Shown: positions 24,991 to 33,976, counted from the stretch's first letter. The stretch is 44,750 bases of DNA from Adonisia turfae CCMR0081 (GCF_011009555.1 NZ_QXHD01000004.1:4419929-4464678); one strand, 5' to 3'. The notes: generated by a model from the letters alone, not told the origin. A program made the numbers and translations.

Positions 24991-25503
24991 CAAAAAATAA
25001 ACTACTCTAATCTAAAATAAGCACTTTTACTGAATGCCCAAGTTGTAGCCACGAATATAGCTTATTTTTATTACAATGACAGTAGACAGGTTCATGATTC
25101 ATCACATGATTTATCACTGATGTTCTGTTGTACGCAAAAAATCTCTACCAGTAACAAAATACACTTAACAACACCAGAAAATTACGTAATCTCAGCCTTT
25201 AAAATACGCAAATTCATTACGATTTGTAATATCGTCGATCTAAATCAATGGATTATTTACATATTTTAGGCGTTTACCTGGTTTCTTTAAAAGTCGAGTG
25301 AAACAGCCTGAATACGATACCGATATCGATCGAAGCAGCAAGCTATTTTAAGAGTAGTTTCAGATTTTTCAGATTTTTCAGATTTACTGGCATTACAGCC
25401 AAAGTTAGAATCTCCAAACCAAAACAATCACAGTGACAAGCTTAGTAACAACTTCATACCCTCAATCGTAAATAGATTTTTAAGGATTCATCCTACCTCA
25501 GAC
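24991..25503. other. AT-rich spacer with a 9-bp triple repeat
   Basis: No gene is supportable. TTTCAGATT is repeated three times without gap (25358-25384), and a partial dyad GATACCGATATCGATCG lies at 25316-25332. The region must hold the promoter of the WD40-Roc-TIR gene, but I see no clear -35/-10 pair. Confidence 0.6.
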
Positions 25504-27156
25504 CTACACATTCGCTAAGTGCCGATGCACAAACTGCACACAAATCGACCCTTCACCCACACCCGATGCCACCCGCTTCACCGACCCATGGCGTACATCA
25601 CCCACCGCAAAAATCCCCGGAACATTCGTCTCCAACAAAAATCGATCGCGCTCTAACGGCCAGAGCGCACCATTGGGAATATCCGCCCCACTATAAATAA
25701 AGCCACGCTCATCCCGCTGTACCACATCATCGAGCCAGCCTGTGCTCGGTGTTGCCCCAATAAAGATAAACAGCGAATTGGTCTTAAACGTTTTCACCTC
25801 TCCTGTTTGAGAATCTTTCACCAAAATCCCTTCTAGTCGATCACCGCCCTTAGCCTCCACCACACTGTGAAACGGCATCACCTCAATATTGTCAGTGCCT
25901 GCTATCTGGTCAATCAAATACTGCGACATGCTCTTTGTCAGCGACTCACCCCGCACTAACATCCGCACCTTGCGGGCATACTTCGAGAAATACATGGCTG
26001 CCTGCCCTGCTGAGTTGGCACCGCCCACCACATACACATCCTCATCCTTGCAGGCAGCCGCCTCTGTTTGGGCCGCACCGTAGTAAACGCCTGCCCCCGT
26101 AAACTGCTCTACACCAGGTACTGATAGCCGACGCCATGACACCCCCATGGCTAAGATCAGAGCATGGCAACTAATCTCACTACCATCCGATAGGGTCACA
26201 ATCCGATAATTGTCTTCCAACCGAATCCCCGTTACTTCCTGAGGCGTTAAAATCTCCACCCCAAAACGTTTTGCCTGGGTGACTGCGCGTCGAGCTAAAT
26301 CGCTTCCACTAAGTCCCACCGGAAAGCCTAAATAGTTTTCAATCCGAGAGCTTGTCCCCGCCTGTCCGCCAGGAGCTTCTCGCTCAATCATCACGGTCCG
26401 CAGCCCTTCTGAAGCACCGTACACTGCAGCAGCTAACCCTGCCGGACCACCACCGACGATCACCAAGTCATAAAATGGATTCGCCGCTTCAGTCTGCATC
26501 CCCACCTGCTGCGCCAGGTCAGTCGTACTAGGCTTTACCAGTTTCTCACCGCTGGGCAGCAGCACCAGCGGCAAGCAGGGGTTATCCTTCTCGCCGGCAT
26601 AGGTCACTAGCTGCCGCGCTTCTTGGTTCGACTCAATATCTAGCCAACGATAGGGCACTTGATTCCGCGAGAGAAAATCCCGCAGCGCATGGGAATCTGG
26701 TGACCAGCGATCGCTAATTACCTTTACCCCTTGAAATACTGGCTTAAATGTTGCCTGCCAATCGTGCAGCAGATCATCTAATACTGGGTAAAGTTTTTCT
26801 TCTGGCGGGTCCCAAGGCTTTAGTAGATAATAATCTAGTTGGGCCATATTGATGGCATCGATCGCTGCATTCGTGTCTGCATAGGCTGTCAATAATGCTC
26901 GCTTAGCAGCAGGAAAGATGTCTGAGCCCTGGTTCAAAAACTCGACACCGCTCATGCCCGGCATACGTTGATCTGCCAAAAATAACGCCACAGTATTGCC
27001 ACGCAACTTTAACTGCTGGGCAGCTTCTAGGGCTGTTGCACCTGAGTCGGCCCGTACAATGCGAAAGCGATCCCCATATTGTTTGCGCAGATCGCGGGCA
27101 ATAGTCTGTAGCACAGCAGGATCATCGTCAATGGTCAGAATGACAGGCTTATCCAT
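25504..27156 (-). CDS. Fused response-regulator receiver, glutaredoxin-like and thioredoxin-reductase-like flavoprotein
   Basis: The 550-residue protein starts with a receiver domain (1-125): acidic DDD at 10-12, phospho-acceptor Asp62 in LADQRMPG, Lys113 in LLKPW. Residues about 140-220 look like a glutaredoxin fold (SPDSHALRDFLSRNQVPYRW) with the active-site Cys residues replaced. From 230 an FAD/NAD(P)H oxidoreductase follows: VIVGGGPAGLAA, APGGQAGTSSRIENY, VVGGANSAGQAA, VPGIFAVGDVRHGSVKR. The expected CxxC of thioredoxin reductase is absent, with GVYYGAAQTEAAA at that place. So electrons probably go to something other than thioredoxin. This fusion is known in bacterial annotation but its partner is unclear. 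HIP1 occurs in the gene. Confidence 0.93.
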   Translation of the reverse strand: MDKPVILTIDDDPAVLQTIARDLRKQYGDRFRIVRADSGATALEAAQQLKLRGNTVALFLADQRMPGMSGVEFLNQGSDIFPAAKRALLTAYADTNAAIDAINMAQLDYYLLKPWDPPEEKLYPVLDDLLHDWQATFKPVFQGVKVISDRWSPDSHALRDFLSRNQVPYRWLDIESNQEARQLVTYAGEKDNPCLPLVLLPSGEKLVKPSTTDLAQQVGMQTEAANPFYDLVIVGGGPAGLAAAVYGASEGLRTVMIEREAPGGQAGTSSRIENYLGFPVGLSGSDLARRAVTQAKRFGVEILTPQEVTGIRLEDNYRIVTLSDGSEISCHALILAMGVSWRRLSVPGVEQFTGAGVYYGAAQTEAAACKDEDVYVVGGANSAGQAAMYFSKYARKVRMLVRGESLTKSMSQYLIDQIAGTDNIEVMPFHSVVEAKGGDRLEGILVKDSQTGEVKTFKTNSLFIFIGATPSTGWLDDVVQRDERGFIYSGADIPNGALWPLERDRFLLETNVPGIFAVGDVRHGSVKRVASGVGEGSICVQFVHRHLANV

Positions 27157-27439
27157 GGGGCAAAGAAGGCTAACTTATTTCTCGCATTCTTACAAATTCT
27201 AAGCCCTGTTGACATGAGAATTGCCAATGGCATGGGCTCAAGATTTTCATTTTGATGGAGGTTTTGCGCCTCAAATCATTAGAACAGCCGGTATATCCTT
27301 AAAAAGCTAAGCCTTACAATGTCTCAGTTATATTTATGCTTGAGTCGATAATTCGCAAAAATTTTGACCAGGCAGCAACGCACTATGATCTTATGGTCTT
27401 GTTTAAACTTGTCTTTTTATACTTTGCAACCAGGCTTCT

Positions 27440-28228
27440 ATGAATACGGCTAAACAATTTGAAGAGCAAGGTCATGTCATTCTGCCTAGATTCTTTAATC
27501 CGGAGGAGATTGATCAACTTACTCGTATCATTGACCGCATCTACAGTCAGTGGCAGGAGGAAAATCATGATGCTCTGATTGAGCAGAAACTCATCAATAT
27601 GCACTCGCTGACTAACCCTAGATATTTTCAAGGTTGCAGTCATAAAAGAACTGAGTTCTTCGAACTACTCTTACCAAGTAAACTCACGAATAGATTAGAG
27701 AGTATCTTCAAGACAGATATTTATTTTCACAATACACAACTCTTTTTTAACCCCCACGACAAGGAAAAACGACCCTACTGGCATCGTGATCTGCAATACA
27801 GCCCCATTGATGATAATGTGCAAGCCGCTGAACATAACAATATGCTTAGTCTCCATGTGAGAATTCCCCTTGTTGCAGAAAAAGGAGTAGAGCTCATACC
27901 TGAAACCCACAAACGTTGGGACACCGAACTAGAAAGAAACGTACGCTTCGAGCAAAATGGCCATAGAAATTATGAATCCCTGCCTGGCTCTGTCTTAATT
28001 GAACTTGAACCAGGGGATGTACTGATTTTTAGCGCTCAAATAATTCATCGAGGCAACTATGCTCTAAATCCTACCCGCAAAGCGCTAGACCTTTGTGTAG
28101 GCAAACCTCACCCTTTAGTCGAAAGTTTTCTAGACCCAACAGATCTACCGACTGACGAAGAAATCAAACATATCCAGAATAGTAATTGGTATGATCTGGC
28201 ACGAAACATTGTACCCTCCCACAACTAG
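27440..28228 (+). CDS. Phytanoyl-CoA dioxygenase (PhyH) family protein
   Basis: The 262-residue protein shows a non-haem Fe(II)/2-oxoglutarate oxygenase pattern: YWHRDLQY with iron ligands His115 and Asp117, distal IIHRGNY (His203), and Arg213 in NPTRKALD as likely 2-oxoglutarate contact. The N-terminal FEEQGHVILPRFF is typical of PhyH proteins. Substrate is unknown; bacterial members modify small metabolites. The cupin gene follows at 115 nt on the same strand, but a shared role is not evident. Confidence 0.88.
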   Translation: MNTAKQFEEQGHVILPRFFNPEEIDQLTRIIDRIYSQWQEENHDALIEQKLINMHSLTNPRYFQGCSHKRTEFFELLLPSKLTNRLESIFKTDIYFHNTQLFFNPHDKEKRPYWHRDLQYSPIDDNVQAAEHNNMLSLHVRIPLVAEKGVELIPETHKRWDTELERNVRFEQNGHRNYESLPGSVLIELEPGDVLIFSAQIIHRGNYALNPTRKALDLCVGKPHPLVESFLDPTDLPTDEEIKHIQNSNWYDLARNIVPSHN

Positions 28229-28342
28229 CAATAGATTCGGAGTGACACCCTGTGAGGCCAGCAGTTGTTGATAACGTTTAGGTGTAACTCCCAAGGTTTT
28301 TTGGAAAACAGTAGTATCTACAAATCTTCTCAGCACCGATCT

Positions 28343-28651
28343 ATGACCCACTTTCCCAAACAGCTACGTGCTTTACCTAAATTCGATGGCCCATTTGATG
28401 CCTATAAACTCATGGCCCAAAACTGCGATGTTCTCTTTGCCACCTATCCCGCTGGAACAGAAATCTCACCCCACCATCACAATACCGACAATGTTGGCGT
28501 CATTACCCAAGGCGAACTTATTCTGATTATAAATGGTAAAGAGAGTCATTATCAGCCAGGTGATTGGTATCACGTTCCCGCCCAAGCAGTCCATGCGGCA
28601 AGGTTCGAACAAGAAACCTCAGAAATTGAATTCTGGTTCAGAGCAGATTAG
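28343..28651 (+). CDS. Small cupin-domain protein
   Basis: Using the ATG at 28343 the product is 102 residues and is wholly cupin; an upstream in-frame TTG at 28265 adds a segment that overlaps the preceding spacer and looks non-native. Motif 1 is PHHHNTDNVGVITQGEL (His44-46, Glu58) and motif 2 PGDWYHVPAQAVHA (His84), giving a complete metal site. Such single-domain cupins can be isomerases, dioxygenases or binding proteins; nothing here distinguishes them. Confidence 0.85.
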   Translation: MTHFPKQLRALPKFDGPFDAYKLMAQNCDVLFATYPAGTEISPHHHNTDNVGVITQGELILIINGKESHYQPGDWYHVPAQAVHAARFEQETSEIEFWFRAD

Positions 28652-29122
28652 ATAGAGAATTTTCAGTAAAGACACATTCAGTTATCCACCACTCTTAAAT
28701 CCCCAAACATTGGAGGGCTTTCAGGTTTGCCTAAGGATTAGGTAAACAAAAAGAATTACGTTATGAGAGTCTGGTCAATCGCTGCAAATATCGGAGGGCA
28801 TCCACAAGGGAGTGCCCCTATGAGGTGATCCAAATTAATTAATCCAACTCACATCTTGCACCTGGCGTGGTGGCGATAACCCACCGTGGACTCAAAGTCG
28901 CACGGCTAATTGGATCAAAACCCTCTAAAGGGGTTAAAGAATCGCTGAAAGCCTATATTTAGGGCATCATAGCCAACGTTGTCGCTTTAGCAGACAGCCC
29001 TCAATTAGCGTTGGGTTTTGAACCCAACGTGGGTTTTAGCCTCACAATCGACTTAGTGCAAGATCTCAGTACAACCTCCAATCACCACCTACTCTACACT
29101 GAGCAAAACCCCTTGCCCCTCT
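28652..29122. other. Spacer with hairpins, no supportable gene
   Basis: A perfect stem CGTTGGGTT-TTG-AACCCAACG lies at 29009-29029. Near 28830-28920 GATCCAAATTA and TAATTGGATC form an imperfect inverted pair around about 70 nt, looking like a small mobile repeat. The short open frame through the hairpin to the MATE gene has no start signal. Confidence 0.5.
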
Positions 29123-30490
29123 ATGAACCAAAAACTCACCCAAGGCCCCGTCGGCAAACAACTCATTACCCTCACTATCCCCATGGTCTGGGGCGTCTTC
29201 GCCATCATCGCCTTTAACCTTGTCGACACCTACTTCGTCGGCCAACTCGGCACCGCTCAGCTGGCTGCCATGAGCTTCACCTTCCCCGTTGTCATGACCT
29301 TCGGCAGTCTCGCCATGGGCCTTGGTGTTGGTGCATCTTCCGTCATCGCTCGTGCCATTGGCGAAGGCGACATGAGTCGAGTCCAACGCTTCACTACCAA
29401 TAGCCTTACCCTTGCCGTCACTGCCGTCATCCTCTTCGTCAGTCTGGGTCTATTCACCATCAACCCACTTTTCAAAGCCCTTGGTGCAGGTCCTGATGTT
29501 CTCCCCTACATCCGTGACTACATGCGCATCTGGTACTTTGGCATGGTCTTCCTGGTTGTACCTATGGTTGGTAACAGCGCTATCCGTGCCGCAGGCAACA
29601 CCCTGACGCCGAGTATCATCATGACCCTGTCCGCCGCCGTCAACATCATTCTCGACCCGCTATTAATCACGGGTGCCCTCGGCTTCCCCCGCCTCGAAAT
29701 CCAAGGCGCAGCCCTCGCCACGGTTATTGCCCGTGCCACCACTTTAGTCGCCGCCTTGCTCGTTCTTCGCTTTAAAGAGAATCTTCTCTCTGCCCAATTC
29801 CCAGATATCAACGAAACCCTCTGGTGCTGGAAAGACATTCTCACAGTCGGTCTCCCAGCGGCAGCCTCCAGTATGATCAACCCCATCTCCATCGGAGTGA
29901 TTACCAGTTTTCTCGCCATCCACGGTCCTGCAGCTGTTGCCGGATTTGGTGTGGCCTCAAGACTGGAAGCCTTTGCCCTCATTACCGTTATGGCCCTATC
30001 CGCCAGCATGGGACCTTTTGTGGGTCAAAATTGGGGAGCACAAGAGTTTGGCCGAGTCCGCCTTGCCCTGCGCCAAAGCTTTTTATTCTGCATGGGCTGG
30101 GGATTATTTATGGCCATAGGTCTAGGACTGGGCGGACGCCTTCTTTCGGGCTTGTTTAATCAAGATCCCAGTGTAATTGCCGTGGCCACCCAGTATCTAT
30201 GGCTAGTTCCCATCAGCTATGGTACCGCAGGCATCATTCAGGTTAGCAGTTCTGCGTTTAACGCCATGGGTAAACCGGTGCCATCCATTATTATGACCAT
30301 TACTCGGATGTTTGTGCTGTATATTCCATTGGCCTACCTAGGTAGCCGTATCGCTGGCCCTATAGGAATTTTTGTTGCTGCGCTGGTGTCCAATTTAGCC
30401 GTGGGAATAGGAGCCTATTGCTGGAATCGTAAGCTGTGCTTTAAACCAGCAACGATTCAGGCCACACCTCAAGAAGCTTTGAATCAGTAG
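29123..30490 (+). CDS. MATE-family multidrug/metabolite efflux transporter
   Basis: The 455-residue membrane protein has about twelve hydrophobic segments and the MATE hallmarks: GKQLITLTIPMVWG at the start, VDTYFVGQLGTAQLAA (TM1-2), GLGVGASSVIARAIGEGD, and in the second half AVAGFGVASRLEAFAL and SMGPFVGQNWGAQEFGR. MATE proteins export cationic drugs or metabolites by Na+ or H+ antiport. The ATG at 29123 lacks a good Shine-Dalgarno. The convergent TetR gene ends 17 nt away, so control by that TetR would act in trans and is only a possibility. Confidence 0.93.
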   Translation: MNQKLTQGPVGKQLITLTIPMVWGVFAIIAFNLVDTYFVGQLGTAQLAAMSFTFPVVMTFGSLAMGLGVGASSVIARAIGEGDMSRVQRFTTNSLTLAVTAVILFVSLGLFTINPLFKALGAGPDVLPYIRDYMRIWYFGMVFLVVPMVGNSAIRAAGNTLTPSIIMTLSAAVNIILDPLLITGALGFPRLEIQGAALATVIARATTLVAALLVLRFKENLLSAQFPDINETLWCWKDILTVGLPAAASSMINPISIGVITSFLAIHGPAAVAGFGVASRLEAFALITVMALSASMGPFVGQNWGAQEFGRVRLALRQSFLFCMGWGLFMAIGLGLGGRLLSGLFNQDPSVIAVATQYLWLVPISYGTAGIIQVSSSAFNAMGKPVPSIIMTITRMFVLYIPLAYLGSRIAGPIGIFVAALVSNLAVGIGAYCWNRKLCFKPATIQATPQEALNQ

Positions 30491-30506
30491 TGCAAAAGCT
30501 CAAAAA

Positions 30507-31073
30507 TTAAACCTTCATAGGCAATCCGTCCCAAAGGCGATCTGGAAGCTGAGCGATAGCTCGCTGAAATGGCTTGGGGTCATCTAAACCACGAGACAAA
30601 ATCAATGATCCTTGGATGGTCATTACGGCATCTTCACCTCGCTGCTGGGCCAGGTCTGGATCTAAGCCAGCTTCGATTAAGACTGATGCGATCGCATCCA
30701 CCAACGTCTGCAAGCGATCCTTAATCGCTTCATGAAACATATCCCGCGATGCCCCCAGCGTCAGCGATGCCAGCAAACAAGGCTGTTCACCGGCCTCATA
30801 TAAGGCAGAGATGCGATCGCACATCCCCCTTAACCGCTCCAACGGCTCGCCATCCCCTTGCAGCGGGGCCACAATATTGTCCGCCATCCATCTACCCGAA
30901 TAGGCCAACGTCTCCCGTACCATCTCCGCTTTCCCACCTGGAAAATGATGATACAAACTTGCCTTACCGAGACCCGTCGCCTCAGCAATGTTCGCCAAAC
31001 TCACCCCGTCATAACCATGACGACGAAATAACCGAAATAGCACTGGCAAATAGGGTTCACGCGCCACAAACAA
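30507..31073 (-). CDS. TetR/AcrR-family repressor
   Basis: The 188-residue protein carries a TetR helix-turn-helix: FRRHGYDGVSLANIAEATGL then GKASLYHHFPGG (about 17-49), with a helical ligand domain containing CLLASLTLGASRD, as in LmrA/YxaF-like members. The start is not ATG: TTG at 31073 or GTG at 31067 are the options, and GGTGG precedes the TTG. It diverges from the GST gene at 31230, and two matching palindromes lie between them, one within the GST promoter, so it very probably represses GST and itself. Inducer unknown, likely an electrophile. Confidence 0.9.
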   Translation of the reverse strand: MFVAREPYLPVLFRLFRRHGYDGVSLANIAEATGLGKASLYHHFPGGKAEMVRETLAYSGRWMADNIVAPLQGDGEPLERLRGMCDRISALYEAGEQPCLLASLTLGASRDMFHEAIKDRLQTLVDAIASVLIEAGLDPDLAQQRGEDAVMTIQGSLILSRGLDDPKPFQRAIAQLPDRLWDGLPMKV

Positions 31074-31148
31074 CCACCAAACTTACAGTCTTGAGCCTTC
31101 CCAAAAGGGATCAACCTTACGGCCACCTTTAAAAGAGAATCATCTTTA

Positions 31149-31177
31149 TTGACATTGTACCGTTCGTTCGGTATAAA
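31149..31177 (+). promoter_or_regulatory. Sigma-70 type promoter of the GST gene
   Basis: A perfect -35 TTGACA (31149-31154) and -10 TATAAA (31172-31177) are spaced by 17 bp. The start site would be near 31184, about 46 nt before the GST ATG. An operator occupies the spacer. Confidence 0.8.
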
Positions 31178-31199
31178 TTAACCAGACCGATCGTTCGGT
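31159..31199. promoter_or_regulatory. Two TetR operators, ACCG-N6-CGGT
   Basis: ACCGTTCGTTCGGT (31159-31172) and ACCGATCGTTCGGT (31186-31199) are near-palindromes with the same ACCG/CGGT half-sites, 27 bp centre to centre. The first fills the -35/-10 spacer, the second covers the expected start site. Binding by the divergent TetR would block polymerase. Confidence 0.75.
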
Positions 31200-31229
31200 T
31201 CAATATTAAATCATTTAAGGTCTCAACCC

Positions 31230-31853
31230 ATGCCAAAACTTTATGGTCATCCCATGTCCGGCAACAGCTACAAAGTCAAACTGTTCTTGAACCTCCTAGG
31301 GATAGACCACGATTGGGTCACCGTAGACCTGCTAAAAGGTGAACACAAACAGCCAGAATTCTTAAAACTCAACCCCTTTGGCCAGGTACCTGTACTCACC
31401 GATGGCGACGTTGTTCTAGCTGATGCCCAAGGTTCACTGGTTTATTTAGCCCGTAAATATGACAACAATGGGGCATGGCTACCAACGGAACCATTGGCCA
31501 TGGCCGAAGTGATTCGCTGGCTCTCCATCACGACGGGGGAAGTACGCCAAGGTCCAGAGTCAGCCCGTCTATACCATTTGTTTGGTGCTAACACCATTAA
31601 CATTGAGCGCGCAACCGAAAAAGCAACATTTATTCTCAACCAGCTCGATCAGCATCTGAGCGACCATAATTGGTTGGTTGGTAGTACGCCTACTATTGCT
31701 GATGTTGCCGTCTTTCCCTATGTTGCCCTTTCGCCCGATGGCAAAATTGACCTCTCGCCCTATCCCCATGTGTTGTCCTGGATTAAACGAGTCAAACAGC
31801 TCCCTGGTTTCGTAGGCATGCGAGGAATCGAAACTCTTGCAGTGACTGCCTAG
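31230..31853 (+). CDS. Glutathione S-transferase
   Basis: The 207-residue protein has an N-terminal thioredoxin-like domain (MPKLYGHPMSGNSYKVKLFL, with LNPFGQVPVL around the cis-Pro at about 54 and ADAQGSLVYLA for glutathione) and an all-helical C-terminal domain with the N-capping motif WLVGSTPTIADVAVFPY. Catalytic residue is probably Ser10 or Ser12. It belongs to the phi/theta/nu-like bacterial GSTs that detoxify electrophiles. Repression by the divergent TetR at two operators is likely. A palindromic element ends the transcript at 31863. Confidence 0.92.
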   Translation: MPKLYGHPMSGNSYKVKLFLNLLGIDHDWVTVDLLKGEHKQPEFLKLNPFGQVPVLTDGDVVLADAQGSLVYLARKYDNNGAWLPTEPLAMAEVIRWLSITTGEVRQGPESARLYHLFGANTINIERATEKATFILNQLDQHLSDHNWLVGSTPTIADVAVFPYVALSPDGKIDLSPYPHVLSWIKRVKQLPGFVGMRGIETLAVTA

Positions 31854-31862
31854 TGAAAAACA

Positions 31863-31902
31863 AATCTTATAGGGACGTTGCATGTAACATCCCTATAAGA
31901 TT
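31863..31902. terminator. Palindromic repeat element, copy 1
   Basis: A 13-bp perfect stem AATCTTATAGGGA (31863-31875) and complement (31890-31902) follows the GST stop by 9 nt. The central part AGGGACGTTGCATG matches the element at 32558. It can act as a terminator, though only TTCG follows. Confidence 0.6.
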
Positions 31903-31944
31903 CGTGAAACCCTAAATATTCTCAAATCTTCCCCCCCTAAACTC

Positions 31945-32550
31945 ATGCCCAGCAAATTCGCCGACATTGCCTTCACCCCTGCCGTCAAAGCCGCCCAAAC
32001 CCAGCGAGGTTCTCGAGAAACCTACGAACGCTACACCGCCAAAGCCCCGCCAAATGACACAATCACGCCGGAGTTGGCTGAGTTTATCACTCAGATGGAT
32101 GGTGGCTATCTAGGCACCATCGGTTCTAACGGCTATCCCTATATACAATTTCGCGGGGGACCACCTGGCTTTCTCAAAGTACTAGACAATAAGACCATTG
32201 GCTTCGCTGATTTCTCCGGCAATGTGCAGTACATCACGGTGGGTAATCTGTCTGAAAACGATAAATCTTTTCTCTTTTTGATGGACTATCGACATCGCCG
32301 TCGGTTCAAACTGTGGGGTCGTGCCCACTATGTCGAAAATGATCCTGAATTAATTGAACAACTCCACATGCCAGGGTACCCAGCGAAGATCGAACGTGCA
32401 GTCTTATTCACCCTTGAAGCATTTAGCCAGAATTGCCCTCAACATATTCCCGTACGCTATTCTGAGCAAGACCTTCAGGAGGCAATTGAGGCAGCTACAG
32501 CGCCCCTACAGGCAAAAATTATCGCGTTAGAAAATCGTCTTCAAGGTTAA
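31945..32550 (+). CDS. Pyridoxamine 5'-phosphate oxidase-fold flavin-binding protein
   Basis: The 201-residue protein has the split-barrel FMN-binding pattern: ITPELAEFITQMDGGYLGTI, GYPYIQFRGGPPGFLKVLD, IGFADFSGNVQYITVGNL and DYRHRRRFKLWGRAHYV. Members of this PPOX-class subfamily bind FMN/F420-like cofactors and reduce or oxidise small molecules; a specific reaction cannot be assigned. It follows the GST gene on the same strand, separated by a palindromic element, so it may be expressed separately. A related palindrome follows its stop. Confidence 0.85.
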   Translation: MPSKFADIAFTPAVKAAQTQRGSRETYERYTAKAPPNDTITPELAEFITQMDGGYLGTIGSNGYPYIQFRGGPPGFLKVLDNKTIGFADFSGNVQYITVGNLSENDKSFLFLMDYRHRRRFKLWGRAHYVENDPELIEQLHMPGYPAKIERAVLFTLEAFSQNCPQHIPVRYSEQDLQEAIEAATAPLQAKIIALENRLQG

Positions 32551-32557
32551 TCTCTCT

Positions 32558-32597
32558 TCTCGTGTAGGGACGTTCCATGGCACATCCCTACACGAGA
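32558..32597. terminator. Palindromic repeat element, copy 2
   Basis: TCTCGTGTAGGGA (32558-32570) and its exact complement (32585-32597) form a 13-bp stem, 7 nt after the PPOX-like gene, followed by TAA and a T5 run. The loop region AGGGACGTTCCATG is shared with the element at 31863. Works as a terminator for the plus strand. Confidence 0.7.
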
Positions 32598-32626
32598 TAA
32601 TTTTTCATTCAATAATTCCTAACTCT

Positions 32627-33406
32627 TTAGCCTAAAAACTGTTCGACCATTCCCATGATCACAACGCCAGTCAACAACCCAACCGAACCGCTGCTTTTTA
32701 GGGTCTTCAAGTTTAACTCAGGCAATAGCTCATGGAATACAACAAACAGCATGGAACCTGCCGCTAATGCCATGCCCATGGGGGCGATCGCACGCCCCCC
32801 ATCGACCAGTGTTACTCCCAACCATCCTCCTAAGGGTTCTAACCAGCCAGATAGGGTAGCAAACAGCAGCGATAAACCGATGCCATAGCCTAACTGACGC
32901 AAAGCTAGCGCTACCATCAAGCCTTCAGGCAAATTTTGCACAGCCACACCAATGGCAATGCTCGCATCATGGGTAGACGCTGCCCCCAAACCCACTGCCA
33001 AGCCCTCTGGAAAATGGTGTAGAGCAATAGCCAACACAAACAGCCACAGGTGTCGCCCATGGCCTGGCTGTGTCAGCTCTGGCTGAGGCAATACACGGTC
33101 TAAACCATAGAAAATCGCAACACCAATAATGACGGCAGCCACAATTTCTCCTGTGCCTGTGCCATAGCCAGCCGACTGCCCCGCCAACTGCACAGCCGGT
33201 ATCAATAACGAGAATGCTGCCGCTGAGAGCATCACCCCACTCCCCATACTCAGCAACAGAGTCTGCCAACGATCACTTAACTGAGACGTAAACAGTATGG
33301 GTACCGCACCCACACCTGTGCCAAAACTGGCTAACACACTAGATGTAACCCCGTCAGACATCACATCCGACGCGACACTAGACCAGGATTGAGAGAGCTG
33401 TTCCAT
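32627..33406 (-). CDS. ZIP-family divalent metal transporter
   Basis: The 259-residue membrane protein has about eight hydrophobic segments and the ZIP metal motifs ALHHFPEGLAVG (His130, His131, Glu135) and VQNLPEGLMVA (Asn158, Glu162), with a further VVFHELLPEL. A His-containing loop (QPGHGRH) lies between TM3 and TM4. ZIP proteins import Zn, Fe or Mn. The ATG at 33406 has AGG nearby but no strong Shine-Dalgarno. A palindrome at 33457-33469 upstream could be a metal-regulator site. Metal specificity is not visible. Confidence 0.92.
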   Translation of the reverse strand: MEQLSQSWSSVASDVMSDGVTSSVLASFGTGVGAVPILFTSQLSDRWQTLLLSMGSGVMLSAAAFSLLIPAVQLAGQSAGYGTGTGEIVAAVIIGVAIFYGLDRVLPQPELTQPGHGRHLWLFVLAIALHHFPEGLAVGLGAASTHDASIAIGVAVQNLPEGLMVALALRQLGYGIGLSLLFATLSGWLEPLGGWLGVTLVDGGRAIAPMGMALAAGSMLFVVFHELLPELNLKTLKSSGSVGLLTGVVIMGMVEQFLG

Positions 33407-33456
33407 AGAAAACCTCCGACAGAAAATCTCCGACTCAGGACTCCATACTAACTCAA

Positions 33457-33469
33457 ACTCATTATGAGT
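33457..33469. promoter_or_regulatory. Palindrome ACTCAT-T-ATGAGT upstream of the ZIP gene
   Basis: A perfect 6-1-6 dyad lies about 50 nt before the ZIP start. Fur-family regulators (Zur, Fur) bind 6-1-6 or 7-1-7 dyads, though this sequence is not the usual TGATAATNATTATCA. No other feature is seen in 33407-33682. Confidence 0.35.
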
Positions 33470-33682
33470 ACGGGTGAGTTAAATCACACAAGCACCGATC
33501 TTTAAAGATGTGCAGTTCTATACGACAAAGATCTAAGTGTTTTCAGGGATATTACGGTTCTTAGAAACGACACATCATGTGGAAACTTTACGCAAAATGG
33601 TGTCTATCTCCGTGAAAAAACCCAAGGATTCATCGAGATATCTCGCTTAATTTAGTAATGTACTGAGTAACATTTACTACCC

Positions 33683-33976
33683 ATGAATACAAGTTCGGTT
33701 GCATCCCATGTAGTCATTCGTCTACCCAGTCGTGTGGATAGTTTTATCTCACCGTTTTTTGAGCAAGATTTGAAACAGAAGCTTCAGCCTGGCGTCACCA
33801 TCATCATCGACATGGCAAAGACTAAGTTTCTCGAACCTGCGGCAGCATCTGTATTTTGGGCAGGAATTATACAATCTCGCAAAGAAGGAGCCAAAATTAT
33901 TGCTAGGGACATGAATGAGCAGGTCAAGCTTGTTTTAGAACGATCCGGCCTACTGCACCATTTACAGGAATTGTAA
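33683..33976 (+). CDS. STAS-domain protein (anti-sigma factor antagonist type)
   Basis: The 97-residue product is a single STAS domain: VIRLPSRVDSFISPFFEQDL, then IIIDMAKTKFLEPAAASVFW and EGAKIIARDMNEQVKLVLERSGL. STAS proteins antagonise anti-sigma factors or scaffold signalling and are usually controlled by phosphorylation of a Ser/Thr after the central Asp strand. Here that place reads FLEPAAAS, with Ser57 slightly shifted, so phosphorylation is uncertain. No kinase or phosphatase partner is adjacent. Confidence 0.85.
   Translation: MNTSSVASHVVIRLPSRVDSFISPFFEQDLKQKLQPGVTIIIDMAKTKFLEPAAASVFWAGIIQSRKEGAKIIARDMNEQVKLVLERSGLLHHLQEL

Noticed and set aside
29518..30009. 163-codon minus-strand open frame inside the MATE gene
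   Set aside because: It is antisense to a convincing transporter and is rich in Arg/Ala/Met from mirrored membrane-helix codons; no family features.
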